Made by a program: the position numbers and the translations under genes. Below, piece after piece: positions 46,681-60,007 of a stretch of 64,000 bases of DNA (position 1 is the first letter of the stretch; the number at the start of each line of letters is the position of its first letter). Origin of the DNA: Histoplasma ohiense (Eukaryota; Ascomycota; Eurotiomycetes; Onygenales; Ajellomycetaceae); assembly GCA_017607445.1 (NCBI GenBank), contig JAEVHH010000002.1, forward strand, positions 496,001-560,000, written 5' to 3'. The notes beneath the pieces were generated by a model. That model was not told where the DNA came from. It worked only from the letters and a program-made list of their open reading frames with translations, and made no database searches.

Positions 46681-47090
46681 GCGGGGTTGTTTTGGTTTTT
46701 ATTTATTAATTGGAATTTTTCCGAGGGCTTTTCTTTTACGATCGTGTGTGTTTTCAGCGATTGTCGATATATATAGGGCTTTATTTTGTGGTGGTTGGGG
46801 GATAAACCCATAATATACCCAGCTGAAGGCTATGGATGAGTATTTTGCGAGAGATTTGGTCATTCTTTGGGGTATGTGTCTGTCTCTGGGGGCAGAGTCC
46901 ACTTTATGTAACTTGAATAGAATGGCATGGCGGATTAGATATTTGGCGTTGCGTTAGGTCCGGTCTATAATTTAACAAAACCCGAACAACACACGATGCA
47001 TCTAAATTAGGAAAAGGCAGAGGAAACAGAAGATTTAGATATCTAAGTACAGCAAGTACAACAAACCCACAAAGCAGATCGTTTGTTTCA
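46655..47090. other. Short convergent intergenic region
   Basis: About 440 bp between the trs23 and rpn10 stops. It is T-rich then A-rich in the directions expected for two 3' UTRs. No gene is seen. Confidence 0.6.
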
Positions 47091-48249
47091 TTATGCCGTA
47101 TCCATCTTATCCCCATTGTCCCTCTTATCCTTATCATCCTTCTTCCCCTCATTCGAGCCACTTCCGCTCCCACTTGGCTCCCCGTTCTTATCGAGAAGGG
47201 GCTGTGTCTCCTCACTCCCCTCTGCAATCCCTGCCAACACGGCCTTCTCCCTCTTCTCCTTCTCCGCCATCTCATTTCTCTCCTTCTCTATCCGCGCTTG
47301 TTCCTCCTCAAGAGACATGCGCAGCGCAAACGCTAATTCCGGATCTGCAGAGGGGTCAAAGCCAATATCAACCCCATCATCAACCCCCTCCTCACCACCC
47401 GTGCGCCCAATACCCATCCCATCGCCACCCAGAATCGGCGTCGTAAGCAGTGAGTCGCTAAGAAGGTTTGCTCCGGGGTGTATTACAGCGAGATGCGAGC
47501 CGTCAGCGCCATTGACGTTCTCGTTGAAGGCTTCGAGTTTCTTAATTGTGTCGTCGTCCAGGTCGCCAAAGGCCACGAAGTCCACGGAGACGTTGTATTT
47601 CTTCATGCGCTTTGCGAGTTTGATGAGGGTCTTTTCGTCCTCGGCAATCGGGGAGCAGGTGAAGACGATGATTCGTTGGCGTTGCGCGCGTTCTCGGCGG
47701 TGTTTGAGGGCTAGCTATTAGTTTGTTTTTAAGAAAAGGAAAACGGTTAGGAGACTGATTGGGATATGTCATATGTAAATGAGAAGGGATTTGGTATGAT
47801 GCTTACGCCGGCGACTTGTATGCTGGAGGCAAGATGCGCTTGTCCCCGGATCTTTGTTCGATGCAGACCATCCAGAATCTTTCCGATGTCCGCCGTCAGA
47901 GTCACCAGTACCTCTGGACCTTTGCCGGCCATACTCATCAACCCGACTGACGATTCGGGGTTGGCTTGTGTTTTTGCGGAGTGGATTAGGTTGATCGCGT
48001 CTGCTTGAGCTTCGAACCGTGTGGGACTGTTTCCATCCAGTTAGATTTGCCGATTCGTATACAAGGGCCACTGGATTCTTTTGCGAGTGGTAAAAGCATA
48101 CAGATAATCTCCATTTCTACTGCTCTCACTGTTATCCACACTGTTTGAGGTAGTAAATAGACAAACATATATTAGCTGTAGCTCCACATAGGTATGATCT
48201 GGGGTGAAGAATGGAGGACGGACATGATCATCGTGGCTTCAAGCACCAT
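47091..48249 (-). CDS. rpn10: 26S proteasome regulatory subunit Rpn10
   Basis: Four exons: 48249-48224, 48140-48102, 48026-47807, 47714-47091; 302 aa. The first two exons (26 and 39 nt) give the diagnostic start MVLEATMIIVDNSESSRNGD. The VWA domain continues with LPTRFEAQADAINLIHSAK, VGLMSMAGKGPEVLVTLTADIGKIL and RQRIIVFTCSPIAEDEK. One ubiquitin-interacting motif lies near residues 220-240 (DPELAFALRMSLEEEQ). The tail is charged, with Gly/Ser. Rpn10 bridges base and lid of the 19S particle and binds polyubiquitin. The gene is divergent from the Borealin-like gene across 1.39 kb. Confidence 0.96.
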
Positions 48250-49638
48250 CTTGGCTGCGGGTGTACCTGGTGCTGCAGATTTTTGTTGGGAATATATGAG
48301 ACGAGGCTGACTGGGTGGTATATGGGGCAGATGTCTAAAGGTGCAAGGAGTTGTATATATGGTGTTTCACTGCAGTGGATATTGAAACCGAAGCTGCTGT
48401 TGAGCCGGAGTTGACGCAGCTGCTGCCGCCGTTTCTGGCTGGGACTGGGTTGCTGTCCCGGTTGGGTCTAGCGTAATTCAGTCCAATTGGGGCTGACTAA
48501 GATTTGGCTTCATTGCTGACTTGGACATCAAAATTTATTAAGCTGTTACGTCAAATATATAAGGAACTCCAGCAATACTGCTTAAAATAACAGTCGGGTT
48601 TCGTTCAATTCCATACCGAATTGAGTTATTGATAGATCTCAAGCTACATAGTAACACATCGTGATACACCAACCCTTAGATGAATATCAAAACACATTTT
48701 GGTGGTCTCAGACCCTGGTGCGCGGAAATACATCTGGTCCAAGGTGTCCTGTACATGTACAGTACCTAGTAGTACCTTTAGTGAAACGGTCCTTTGCCCT
48801 GTCGACATCTCTAGAACTTTAGATATGTCTACCTGGCCGAGTAATTGAAGCTTGCGACAGCTAACGGAATATATGGAGGCCTGCGAATGCGGGGTATTGT
48901 AAGTAGGGCTCCAAGGCGGATGCCGGCAGATGCACCTTTTGAGAGAGAATTAAGTGTCCGCACTGGATATTCACGGTCATATCAATTTGCCTACATAGGA
49001 TATCTGGGCGAAGAAGAAGGGTTATGGACCCTATGTATGTAAAACAAACGACTTTTCCATGCTCTGGTTCAATGCAGCTAAAGCAGATGGCCTGTCGCAT
49101 CATGAAGGAATGCTGTACGCGATAATGACAGCGGGTTTTAATAAAAATATGGGGAGGTTCCGGGTACGGGAATATCAGTTCGCTATCACGGGCGCCTAGC
49201 CTAGGTAGTAGCCTGATAGCTGCTCAGGTCAGAGCATTTCTATTATGGAATTGGCATAAAACAGAGGGATTTTGTTGATGGAGAGTGATGCATGGTGCAT
49301 ATCTTTTTTTTGGTCCGTTCATGGCTAAATTGCCGCAATTGCAAGGGTATATCCGAAGCAGCTGCATTGAAACCAGACTCTGCATATCAAGTAGACTGGA
49401 CGATGTTTCTTGTCCGACGTCTATTTTGTGGCAGCAGTCAACAGAGAGGGGAGGAAAATGCCGATGACATAATCGCGATCCAGTTGGTCAACTCGTAGTT
49501 ACGCTAGCCCCTTCTGGTTTGTTTACCACCAGGTTGATTCAATCCAGTCTTTATCTCATTCTTCCATGAATCTTATCCACTTCATCGTTCATGCCCGATA
49601 CGAGGAAATTTACTCATTGCAATTAAGATACCAAAGGA
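48250..49638. other. Divergent intergenic region with palindromic motif
   Basis: This is the promoter area for rpn10 and the Borealin-like gene. It holds CTGTACATGTACAGTAC at 48749-48765, shared with the palindrome at 14059. Open frames are 80 codons or shorter and unrecognised. Confidence 0.55.
48749..48765. repeat. 17-bp copy of the GTACTGTACATGTACAGTAC palindrome
   Basis: CTGTACATGTACAGTAC matches 17 of the 20 bases of the element at 14059-14078. The core CTGTACATGTACAG is itself palindromic. Confidence 0.7.
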
Positions 49639-51115
49639 ATGGCCACCGTTTCAAGGAAACGTAAATCCCCCGAACCTAGCGACCACCACGCGCTTGAACA
49701 CGACAACAATGTCAGCACACCTCAAACCCCAAACGGAAGCCCAGCCAGGAAAAGATTGAGGATCACACTCAGCCAGAAACAAGCCTTGATTGACAACTTG
49801 CAGCTGGAGGGTATGACTCTAATCATGAGAACTTTTGAGTTGCTTCGCTAGCGCAGCCTGAGAATGTACTGACTGGACCCATCGCAGTCACTGAACGGGC
49901 ACGCAAACTCCGTGCACACTACGCGTTACAAGCCCAAGACCTCCGCGGACGGATTGAGCGACGTATAAATCGCATACCCACCGCTCTACGAAAAGAAAAG
50001 ATGGGTGACTTGCTTGCAAAATACTCGGAACCAACCAGGGCAGTGGATGCAGGCCAAAAATCAGGGTCAACGAAAACATCCAAATCGTCAAGCAGAGCTG
50101 CGACGGGGACAGCCAAAAATCCAGCGGACGGCCATGATGCCGCGACCACCACTCGAACAACTCGGGGGGCTAAGCGGACAAGGTAAATTTGTTGTTGCCT
50201 TTGTTATTATTATTGAGTTTTCCACAGCCGAAGAGAAGATGTAGGTTTTATTTTAAAGCAATAACTCAAGTCCCTAACATGTGGATCAGCGATGATATGC
50301 TCGCCTCCGGTAAAGAGAACGCCCCCTTTCAGGTTCAAGATCACCACAGCCACCCTGCTCCTGCTGTGCATGTGCCGCTATCAAACCCGAAGAAGCGTGG
50401 CACGCCCAATGCACATCCTGCGGGGCAACATCCCCGGGTACTATCTCAGTTTGCAGAAACGGGCGTCTTGTCGCCGAAATCTTCCAATTCTAGGACATTC
50501 CCGCAATCTCCACTGCGCAATGTCACTGGGAAATCACAACAGCAGCTTGGTGCAAGCGTTCGTCCGTCATCGCCTCTGAAGCATACGAGCCCGGTTAAGC
50601 CGGCCAGGTCAGGGGTGGTGGAGCACACGAAAACGCGATCAACAAGAGGCACTACTACTACCGGTGCGACTGGGGCACGGAAAGTTACGCCACACACCAA
50701 CGACGGAACTGGCACGCGGAGAAGGACGACCGCTAAATCCACCGCGTCGACAACTTCGAAGAGAGCAACTGCAGCCTCGGCAACAGCACCACCATCACGA
50801 CCTGCTACTCGACAGAGGAACACGCGAAGGAACAGTGGCGCTTCTACGGTTTCGAACGTGTCATCTGGCACAACGATTGTGAAGACCACGGGGAGGGGCG
50901 GCGGTGGCGCTGTGGGTGCTCAGAAAGGAGCAGGCTCGCGTCCTGTCTCTGCGGCGAGTAAACGGCCGCCAGTTCCTCGAGCGGGAACGAAGAAGACGAC
51001 ATCAACAGCTGGAACTGGAGCGGGAGCGGGAACGGGCTCAGTGATAAAAAAGGCGCAGGCGACGGAGGAACCCGCTGCGGCGCCAGGGCAAAGAGTGCTT
51101 AGGAGGAGGGCTTGA
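49639..51115 (+). CDS. Borealin/Nbl1-like chromosomal passenger complex subunit
   Basis: Three exons: 49639-49810, 49888-50182, 50290-51115; 430 aa. The Nbl1/Borealin N-terminal helix region spans residues about 46-105 (LSQKQALIDNLQLEVTERAR, RKLRAHYALQAQDLRGRIER, INRIPTALRKEKMGDLLAKY). It is interrupted by the first intron, so it is visible only after splicing. The remainder is a long, basic, Ser/Thr/Pro-rich tail with many SP/TP pairs and a KEN box (Lys164-Glu-Asn in SGKENAPF). Borealin binds the INCENP and survivin-type subunits in a three-helix bundle that targets Aurora B to centromeres and the spindle midzone. Mitotic phosphorylation and APC/C control are inferred from the motifs. Confidence 0.87.
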
Positions 51116-53387
51116 GGGGAGGGTTGTCTACTTTTTTTTACTTTCATTTTTATTTCATTTTGCTACTGCAGCAGGTTTTCGCTTCTGTCTTATGTTAGAC
51201 TCCTTTTTTGTTTAATATCGTGTGACGCATTTGAAAGACAAGAAGAGGCATTGTTGTTGAGACACCAGCTGGGCTGGAAATTGTTTTTCCGTTTCCTCCT
51301 GACCTTGGACATAACCGTGCATTTGGGTGGTTTTGATATGGTTTCACTGGCGTTTTGTTTCTGCCTGCCTGGGTTTCATGTCTTTGGTTTTCTAGATTGC
51401 CGGAGTTACTTTTTTAAGTTAAGAGTTATTCCAGTTTAGGAACATTACTGATGAAATGTTTTTTTGTTGTTGTTTTTTAAAGTTAAGTTCAAACGGTTTA
51501 GCTAGAGCTTTGTTAAGCTTCAGGGTCTTTTAAGTCAAGGTCTGTTCCTGGCACGGAGGGCCGTTGAACTGGTTTCTCCACCCTTTCCCTTTACTGTGTC
51601 CCCTGTTTCTATAATTATCCCTGCGGGCGGCTAGGTTGAGTCTTGAGTCTTGACATGTGCCTTGAGTTTCGGACTAAAGAATCAGCACGCATTATGTAGA
51701 AGCGCTACAGGGCTAGATATGATATGGGACTGCTGAGTTTTGCCAGCGAGCCAGCTATTCAGCGTGAGTAGGATAGACAAGACAGCATACGACCTGAAGG
51801 AGAGGCAGGCCCGTTGGCTACACCGCGTAGAATCGATGATTGTCTGAGGTCTCACTGCCCGTCATATCTCACGGAACCGGCTCTACGGAGTTACTATGAT
51901 GACACCCAGCATTCTGCAGCCTTCTTTTTCCGTCGACTTCTCGCATCATCAACCCCAGGCCTCATCATTGGATCCCGTTGGCTGTCCACGGCCCGCATCA
52001 CGTGTGTGGGTTGTTGTTTGTGCTTAACCGCATGTGGCAGCAACGGGTCTTGGCGGCCCCGGGCCCTCAGCCCGCGGTTTTGGTGGTCAGGTTAAGGGCT
52101 GGCGAGGGTTAGGTAAGGGGGGAGGTTCATCGACTGCGCATCGCCTGCATCAACCACCATCGACTGCATCAACGGCTTCAACTCCTCCGCCTCAGCCATC
52201 CTCTCGCATTCCTCCAACCTCCTCCATCCCTCATCCCTCCATCGCTCCCTCCCACTCTCCCTCGTTCTCGCTCCTCTCTTCGTTTCACGTTTCCTTTCTC
52301 TCGCTCCCCCTCTCTCGCTCTTTTCTCTATTATTCTCTCCCTTCTTTCCGCTCGCAACGTTGGCTCCTGGCGGCTGTCCGTCCCTCTATCAAGCTTGCCC
52401 GTCTCGCGCTCTCTCTCTGTATCCCCTGGTCTCCTGGTTGTCACGACTTCGTCTCCCGCTCATTGCTGATGCTCCAGGGGATGTTGGTCGATTGTTTGCG
52501 GGCCAAGCTGCTTCGCCGCCTGTTGGTCTCACACTGACTGACTACTGCACCGCACCAATTAGCCCTCCACCACACACCATCCCTGTCCTCCCATTATCTC
52601 CTTTCTACCTTCGCAGCCAGGTTACGGTTACTCTCACTCACAAAGCCCTCCTGATTACCGTTACTAGCTGTAAGCAATACCCGACAATCTGAGAAACAAC
52701 GCAAACCTTACAAAAGCAACCTTACGTCGTCATCGTCAGATATCTTGGACCCAAGAACCTAAATACCTCTCTCTCGCGCACTTCTGCGGCTAAGCTAACA
52801 AGGGTGCTTGGGCGCTGGCTTGGGGGGCTGCCAGGTCACGTTTCGGTCCTAGGAACAACCACCAACCCCCAGCTGTATACTTCCCCCCCCTCCTCCCTTG
52901 CTCTCCTCACCCTCCCACTTCTCCCTGACAGTTTTCTATACGAGACTGAATTTGAAATTGCACCGTTGCTTTGATCCACCCCTCCTACGAGAGCTCTACC
53001 TACGTTTCCTAGCCAAGCAAGCTTCTTCCTGCAAACATACTGCTACAATCGTCCACAAATACACATCCTGGTCTTTTGATTGATTGATTGCATTTATCTC
53101 CCCGATATACCTGTGATACCCGACGTCCTTCTTCGACGCCTTCTACTTTTAGTTAACCCTCCGTTTTCTGACAGCTTAATTTCGCTTTGCCTCACCTACC
53201 CAACGAATATTCATCGCCACAAATTCACTCGGTTCCCTTCTCGAAATTAAAAGCAATAATAAATATCCTCGCAATTTGCATTGGTGGTTAGGATAGACAT
53301 AAATCGCACGGGTTATTTTGGGTTTGGATTGTGGGTGTAAAGGGATTCTCATTCCTCGAAACGACCCCAGGAGGACGAAGTGCGGAA
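51116..53387. other. Long promoter/5' leader of the LIM-RhoGAP gene
   Basis: 2.3 kb between two plus-strand genes. From about 52100 to 53000 the DNA is strongly CT-rich, giving Ser/Leu/Pro-rich frames of up to 167 codons that have no domain. Several upstream ATGs occur before 53388, and a spliced leader is possible. No separate gene is supported. Confidence 0.5.
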
Positions 53388-56300
53388 ATGCCTCCTCCTG
53401 GTGGGCGTGCTTTCCCACCAGACCTAATTCCAGGCAACGGGCCTAGGAACAATGGGGCTCAACCGCCGGCAAATCTAGGTGACCCGGGCATGTACGGCGA
53501 ATCCTACCAGACCCAGCCTCCGATAGGTAATATGTCCAGTTCCACCGGGTCCGCCGGCGCGGGAGTCCCGTGGGATAATAATAATAATTCACCACCCATC
53601 GGCGGTGGTGCTTTCGACACCGACACGTATCACGCGCCGGACATTCGCACTGGGCGGGGACCACACCCCTCTAACACTCAACAAGGTGGCGCAGGATCAG
53701 GATCAGGCCAACGCGACAGGCCTCGCCTAAATGGGGGATCAGGGAGCAAGTCTCCTGGTGGTAGGACTTGTAGGCGATGCGGGGAACCCCTCCAGGGCCA
53801 GTTCGTGCGGGCGTTGGGCGGCACATTTCACCTGGAGTGTTTCCAGTGCAGTGTATGTTATTGTTCTTATTTTTGTATCTTGTCGTTGCTTACTTCGCTT
53901 GTCTTTTAATTTTTTTTTTTTTTTAACTTAATAATAGGACTGTGGCGATGTTGTCGCATCGAAATTCTTCCCGGTGGACGCTGAGGATGGTTCTGGCCAA
54001 TACCCTCTTTGTGAGACGGATTACTTTCGACGTCTAAATCTCCTCTGCTATGATTGTGGTGGTGCGCTCCGTGGGTCATATATTACCGCTCTGGATCGCA
54101 AATACCACATCGAGCATTTTACTTGTTCCGCTTGTCCAACCGTCTTCGGAGCACAGGATAGCTACTATGAACATGAGGACAAAGTATACTGTCATTATCA
54201 TTATTCAACACAGTTCGCCCAAAGGTGCAATGGGTGCCATACGGCAATCTTGAAGCAATTCGTCGAGATCTTCCGCAACGGTCAGAATCAACACTGGCAC
54301 CCGGAATGCTATATGATACACAAGTTCTGGAACGTCCGGCTTGCGCCCAACGGGCAGGAGTTTGTGCGTCCAGAGTTGGATATCGAGGCTACCGAAGAAG
54401 ATCGCAACTTTGTCAAGAAGCAAGAGGATAAGATGGAAGAGAAGGTGTACCGGATATGGAGCGTGCTGTCTACATTCGAAGAGTCTTCCGCTGCTTGCAT
54501 CTCCGACATGTTATTACATGTCAGTAATGGCGCGTACATCGATGGTGTTGTTGTTGCGAAAAAGTTCATCTACCATGTTGAGGTTCTGTTTAAGGCTTTG
54601 GATGGACTTGCTGCTGCGATATCATATCGAAAGATGAAAGGTAAGGAAAACGGTTCCTATCTGTTTCCGTTCTCTTTCGTACTTACATTAACAAAAAAAA
54701 AAAAAAAAACCATGGAAATTTAGATCTGCAATACGGTCGAGAAGCCAAACTCCTGTGCAAAAAAATTGTCGCATTTTTTGCATTGCTTTCCAAAACTCAA
54801 GAGACGGGTGTTCGTAAACTTGGTGTCACGCAAGAGTTGCTGGCCCTTGTAACGGGGCTTGCCCACTACCTAAAGCTTCTAATCCGTATCGGTCTACAGG
54901 GTGCTTTGAAGTTAGAAAGGGAGATCGACAACCCGGACGAATTATACGCATTCCTAGATAAACTGGACAGCCTGGGTGAATTAGATTCCATATCAGCCTC
55001 CAATCTCACAAATTCTATGACCCAGCTCTCCGACCAACAGTCCGATTGCTGTGCTGCCTGCAACGACCCAATCGATGATGAATGCATCATCCTCGGCCGG
55101 CGAAGGTGGCATTTGAAACCTCCGCATCTCGTTTGCGGCGCTTGTCAGAATGACCTCACTCTAGACCTGCTCAATGCGCGGTGGAGCGAGGAAAAGGATC
55201 GGCCATTCTGCCGCATATGTGCTGAACGGGGAGGCCACGCGCCGAATGGACAAAAAGGGTTTGCTTATGTTAGCAAACTGCAGCAGTATGTATTCTTGCT
55301 GCAGGTGGCTCTTGCGAGACTGCTTTCGGTTTTACGGTCTGGTGGGACTCTGCCGCATACCTCAGGTACTAATCCTGATCCTGTCACTTTTCTATTATCC
55401 TATTTACTGACTTGCGATATACAGATGATCCAAACCTGAAAAGCTACGAAGCGAACGATGGCCACCGTCTGAACGACGCGGGAGAACTCCAGACACCCCA
55501 GAGATCAAATACCCGATCGAGATCGTACGGGGCAGGCGGTGCACGGGACGAGAACGCCGGTTCATCGTCGTTAGAACAAACCGTCGGGGAAATTCGAAGA
55601 CTCCACTCAACCCGCACAGAGCGCACTCTCTCCACAATATATAAGAAAGCCCACGCTTCACGAATCATTGACGGGCCTCAGGGAAGATCTGCACGTCCCG
55701 GTTCTCCAGGTGCCAGCGGGTCTGAAACGAATAATCCAGGTTTCCAGATTGTCGAAGAACGAGATGCTACTGGCGAGCCAATTAAAGACCTGACATTTGG
55801 AAACCAGGACGCGCTGACGCTGGATGATATCCCAAGAATCGTCGCAGCTGAGCAAGCTAAGGAGCAGCGGCCTAATGCATTCCGCCATGCTGGAACTAAT
55901 CTTGTTACCTCCGGAGGCCGACCTCCCAAACTAGTCAATGGACACCAAAGGGAAGTATCCGGTCCCGCCGACACCCGTGGCGACACCGGCGCGCCTAGAA
56001 CCACAAAGTATTTCTCCGAATTATCTGCGCTGGAGTACTTTATTGTCCGACACGTTGCCGTCTTGTCCATGGAGCCGCTTCTAGAAGGACACTTCAATCT
56101 GGAAGAACTCCTGGGTCTCATCGAGTCACGCAAACCTACGATCTGGAACATCTTCGGCCGCGCGTTTAAGAACGATGGCCGCAAAGGTGGGAAGAAGAAA
56201 GGCGTCTTCGGCGTCGGCTTAGACGCACTGATCGAGAAAGATGGGACGGAGTCAACACATGGTGTTGGTCCGGGCACGTTGCGTATACCGACGTTCGTTG

Positions 56301-57515
56301 ACGATGCGATTTCCGCTATGCGACAAATGGACATGTCTGTCGAGGGAGTGTTTCGGAAGAATGGTAATATCAAGCGTCTGAAGGAGACATCGGATATTGT
56401 CGATACGAAGTATGAGCAGGCGGATTTCAATAAAGAGAATCCGGTGCAGATTGCTGCGCTGCTCAAGAAGTTTTTGAGGGAGATGCCGGATCCGTTGCTT
56501 ACGTTTAAGTTACATCGGTTGTTCCTTGTTTCTCAGAGTAGGTTATCCACTTCCGCCATTTCTTCATTCTCTCTCTACCTCTTCTCCTTTACCCTCTACG
56601 TAATAATGAGGCCTGACCAAATATATTCAGAAATATCCGATCCCGAAAATCAACGGCGTGTTCTGCACTTAACTTGTTGTCTACTCCCAAAGACACACAG
56701 GGATACCATGGAGGTCCTCTTTTCATTCCTCCATTGGGCCTCCTCGTTCTCTCATGTCGACGAAGAATCTGGCAGCAAAATGGATATCCACAACATCGCG
56801 ACCGTCATGACTCCTAATATTCTCTACTCGAGAGAGAAAACATCGGGGATGGAGGATAGTTTCCTGGCGATTGAAGCTGTCACCGCATTGATAGAGTACA
56901 ATGATACGATGTGTGAGGTGAGCTGAAAAATGAAAAACTCCCAAACGGCCACGCAGGAAGAGTCACGATGGGAAAATACTAACTACCCTTGTCATATAGG
57001 TCCCAGAACATCTCCAATCCGTCCTAACGGACTCATCCCTCTTCAACGGGAGCGCAGAAATAACCACCAAGGAAATCCTCAAACGGTACGGCGGTGACCT
57101 CAGCAAAATTGCAACCCCGCAACGCGCACCACCCACTGCGGAAGGCACCCCGGTCCGCACCGGTTCGGGCCGTGCGGTCAACCCACCCCTTGCCACGCGC
57201 ATTGACAAGGATCCTTCCCAAGCCAATGCGCGGCAGATGCAAACCTCTGTCCGACATGTGCAACCTGCTGGAGCTGGAGCTGCAACGGGTGCTGCACAAC
57301 CACAAGGCCCACAACAATTCGAACAGCAACAACAGACACTCGGTTCACCGCCAATGGAATATGATTACGGCTCGCAGCAGCAGCAGCCATATCCCCGATT
57401 CCCAGATCGCAGCGCAAGTGGAGATAGTTATACGAGTCAAACACAACAAGAGCGGCAACAGCAGCAGCAGATGGCATTTCGACAGCGGCAGGCAGCTGCC
57501 GCAGCACCTATATAA
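53388..57515 (+). CDS. lrg1: LIM-domain Rho GTPase-activating protein, Lrg1-like
   Basis: Six exons: 53388-53852, 53938-54640, 54724-55365, 55425-56537, 56631-56917, 57000-57515; 1241 aa. A Gly/Pro/Asn-rich start leads to LIM1 (from residue 128, CRRCGEPLQGQF ... HLECFQCSDCGD), LIM2 (about 192-244, CYDCGGALRGSYI) and LIM3 (about 251, CNGCHTAILKQFVEIF). A fourth Cys/His cluster lies near 498-560 (CCAACNDPIDDECIILG ... FCRIC). The RhoGAP domain (about 861-1085) has the arginine finger in GVFRKNGN, plus LLKKFLREMPDPLLTF and ATVMTPNILYS. The tail is Gln-rich. The 93-bp fourth intron keeps the frame open. Lrg1-type GAPs act on Rho1 in cell-wall glucan synthesis and polarised growth. Confidence 0.93.
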
Positions 57516-59216
57516 GAACGTTATCTCACTCTCCCACTCATTTGACTTGGCTCACAAATATTAATAAATAACATTGCGCAGAGTCACACTTCACTGCCTC
57601 GCAATAATCCTGGCGGAAAAACCGTAATTATATTTTCTGCAAATCTGCAAACAGTCGAAATATCGAAAAATACTTTTGGGGCTTTCTCGTCAGCCTGTGG
57701 CTAACTGGGTTATCTTGGGGTTTTGCTTTTGCTTTCCAAACCTTTTTTTTTTCTTTTTTTTTCGTTTAGTTTTTTTGAATGACTTCTTATTTCATTTCTT
57801 ACTTGCTCCTCTTCCTCGTCCTTTTCCCCCTCTCTGCTGTTGCTGCTGTTTCGCTTTCCTGGACGGAAATGCATAACCCTTTCTTCCTGTGTTGTGTGCC
57901 ATGTTGTGTTTGTTGATTGTTTCCGTTTGTATTTTCATCTCTTCTCGCTCTATCTTTTTAGCGTTGCCGTTATCGTTGAAGCCTAGAGAAAAGGAAGAAT
58001 GGGGAAGAGGGTGAGGCGGTGGTGATCGAGAAAGTATGAAAAACAAAATCAAGAAAAAAATACCGTCTAGTATTGGGATGATGGACAGAGGGAGTGGTAT
58101 GACATGATATCATCCTGTGGCCCGGCCGCCAACATTTACTCCTCACCCCCTGTTTCGCTTCAACCCGGATTTTTCTTTTACCTCTTATGACCAAACTACT
58201 TTGCTTGCCCAACATAACATTTCACCTCACATATACCTACCTCCCTTCCAGCGCTATTTAGAAATCTAACACCATTTTCGTTCGTCAGGAAAGCTCCGGT
58301 TACCCCGTTTGACCTCCCCCTATCCCACACTATTCCCCTATCTGAATTAAGTAGCATCTCTTCCTATCGAGGAAACTGTCTGTGCGCAATCGTTGTACCT
58401 ATCCTTTGCTGGCTCTTTGTCTTTTTTGCTCTATTTTTATTCCAATGCTTTTGCCCTCCAAATGTCTCGTTCCCTATTTTTCCCTTTTCTTGCTTTTCTC
58501 TTTTCGTTACAAAAGATTACCCTATAAGCTATTGACTTTTTTTGTTATTTATTTATTCCCTGGCCTCCTCCACTTATTCGCACGTTCTCTTCTCTTCACT
58601 GTTTTCTATTTTATCCTCTCTTCTTTCGTCTTTTTTTTTTTTTTTTAAAATCTATTCTTTTCAGCATATCCATTTTGAAAGCATCATCCTGTATCTGCTC
58701 TCGATCTCTCTCTCTCGCCCACACCCATTTTTTATTATTATTACATTTATCATTTTGTCATCAGATCAGCTTCTCAGGACGCTGGGACTTATTTTACGTT
58801 TCTTAGCTTAATATATTGAAACAAAGCCAAATACGTTTTTTTGTCCTTTCAGAGTTTCTCATATCGCTCTCGAACTAACGCAACCGCTGTCCTTGATGCT
58901 CTGTAGTTTCAGGTTCGTGCTTGGGTATTGGCTCTCAGCTTCGGGCTGTCGAATAAAAATCGAGATTCTGAACAAGCTTACTCACACGTGACTTCCCGCA
59001 AAGCCGCGCTAATACAAATACAGCCCATCCCGACAAACGACAAAAGGATATATCTGCGCAAATTAAAACAAATAAGGATAAGAGTATCCCACGTCATCCA
59101 TCGCTTGAATCTCCTGCAAAACTCCCCTCTCCACTCTCCAGCAAAGGAGCTCCACGAAGGAACACGAAAAAAAAAAAAAAAAAAGAAGCAAGCCTGTTCT
59201 CTTTCGCTGCCCAAAG
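57516..59216. other. Intergenic, T-rich and CT-rich
   Basis: This contains the 3' UTR of the LIM-RhoGAP gene and the Rpb4 promoter. Homopolymer T runs are frequent (57747-57775, 58630-58647). An A20 run sits about 40 bases before the rpb4 ATG. Open frames are Phe/Leu/Ser-rich artefacts. Confidence 0.55.
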
Positions 59217-60007
59217 ATGACGGCCCCATCCTCCACGGCCCTCCCAGACCCCACGCATCGAAAGCGCGAACTGCCACAGAACGAGCTAGAAGCGACCTCG
59301 CAGCTGAAACTGGGAGAATTCCAAAACGTACCGACGCTCTCGTTATCAGAGGCGCGGCTGGTTATCAATAAGGTGCTGGATTTGAGGAGGAAAGGCGATC
59401 ATAAGTTTGAAGAGAGGGAGTATGTCATTTTGTTTTGTTTTGTTTTTGCTTGTGTTTTTGGGATGGGAGAGTGTTGGGGAGGGCTGCGCGCTGGAGGTTG
59501 ATCTTTGAATGTAGCGCGTGGTGGATATTGAGCTGAGATACGACGTATCCAAGCAGCAGAATTGGAGACAAGAAGACGACGGGCGGGAGAGGAGAAAATC
59601 TAGAATTCATGGTTTTGCTAACACTTTGTTTCTTTCTTTTCAGGACCCTAGTAAAAACGCAAGATTATCTCGAGCTTTTCGCGCGGTTCAAGGAGAAGGA
59701 AAACATCGAGGCCGTCGAACGCCTGCTATCTGCACATACTGAGCTTGAGTTTTTTGAGCGGTCGCAACTGGGTATGTTGCATTTTGTGATTTGTGCGCAG
59801 ACATAGAAAATATACAGATTGCTGCAGCCGCGGTTGCGCAACGGAGAAAAATAAGCGCCTCTAACATTGCTTGCTACAGGAAGCCTTTGCTGCAACGACG
59901 CTGAAGAAGCCAAGTCGCTCATCCCCAGCATCGGGAATAAAATCTCCGACACCGAGCTCCAAGAACTGCTGGACGAATTGACGAAGCTGAGGAACTTTGT
60001 GGAGTGA
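59217..60007 (+). CDS. rpb4: RNA polymerase II subunit Rpb4
   Basis: Three exons: 59217-59419, 59644-59771, 59880-60007; 152 aa, normal for Rpb4. Conserved pieces are ATSQLKLGEFQNVPTLSLSE, ARLVINKVLDLR, TLVKTQDYLELFARFK, and the C-terminal GSLCCNDAEEAKSLIPSI with ELQELLDELTKLRNF. Rpb4 pairs with Rpb7 to form the stalk of RNA polymerase II and also has roles in mRNA export and decay. The first intron (224 bp) is the longest found in this window. The gene is convergent with trm5. Confidence 0.95.

Noticed and set aside
52034..52537. 167-codon plus-strand frame upstream of the Lrg1-like gene
   Set aside because: Same CT-rich bias, no domain, and an overlapping frame of similar quality on the other strand.
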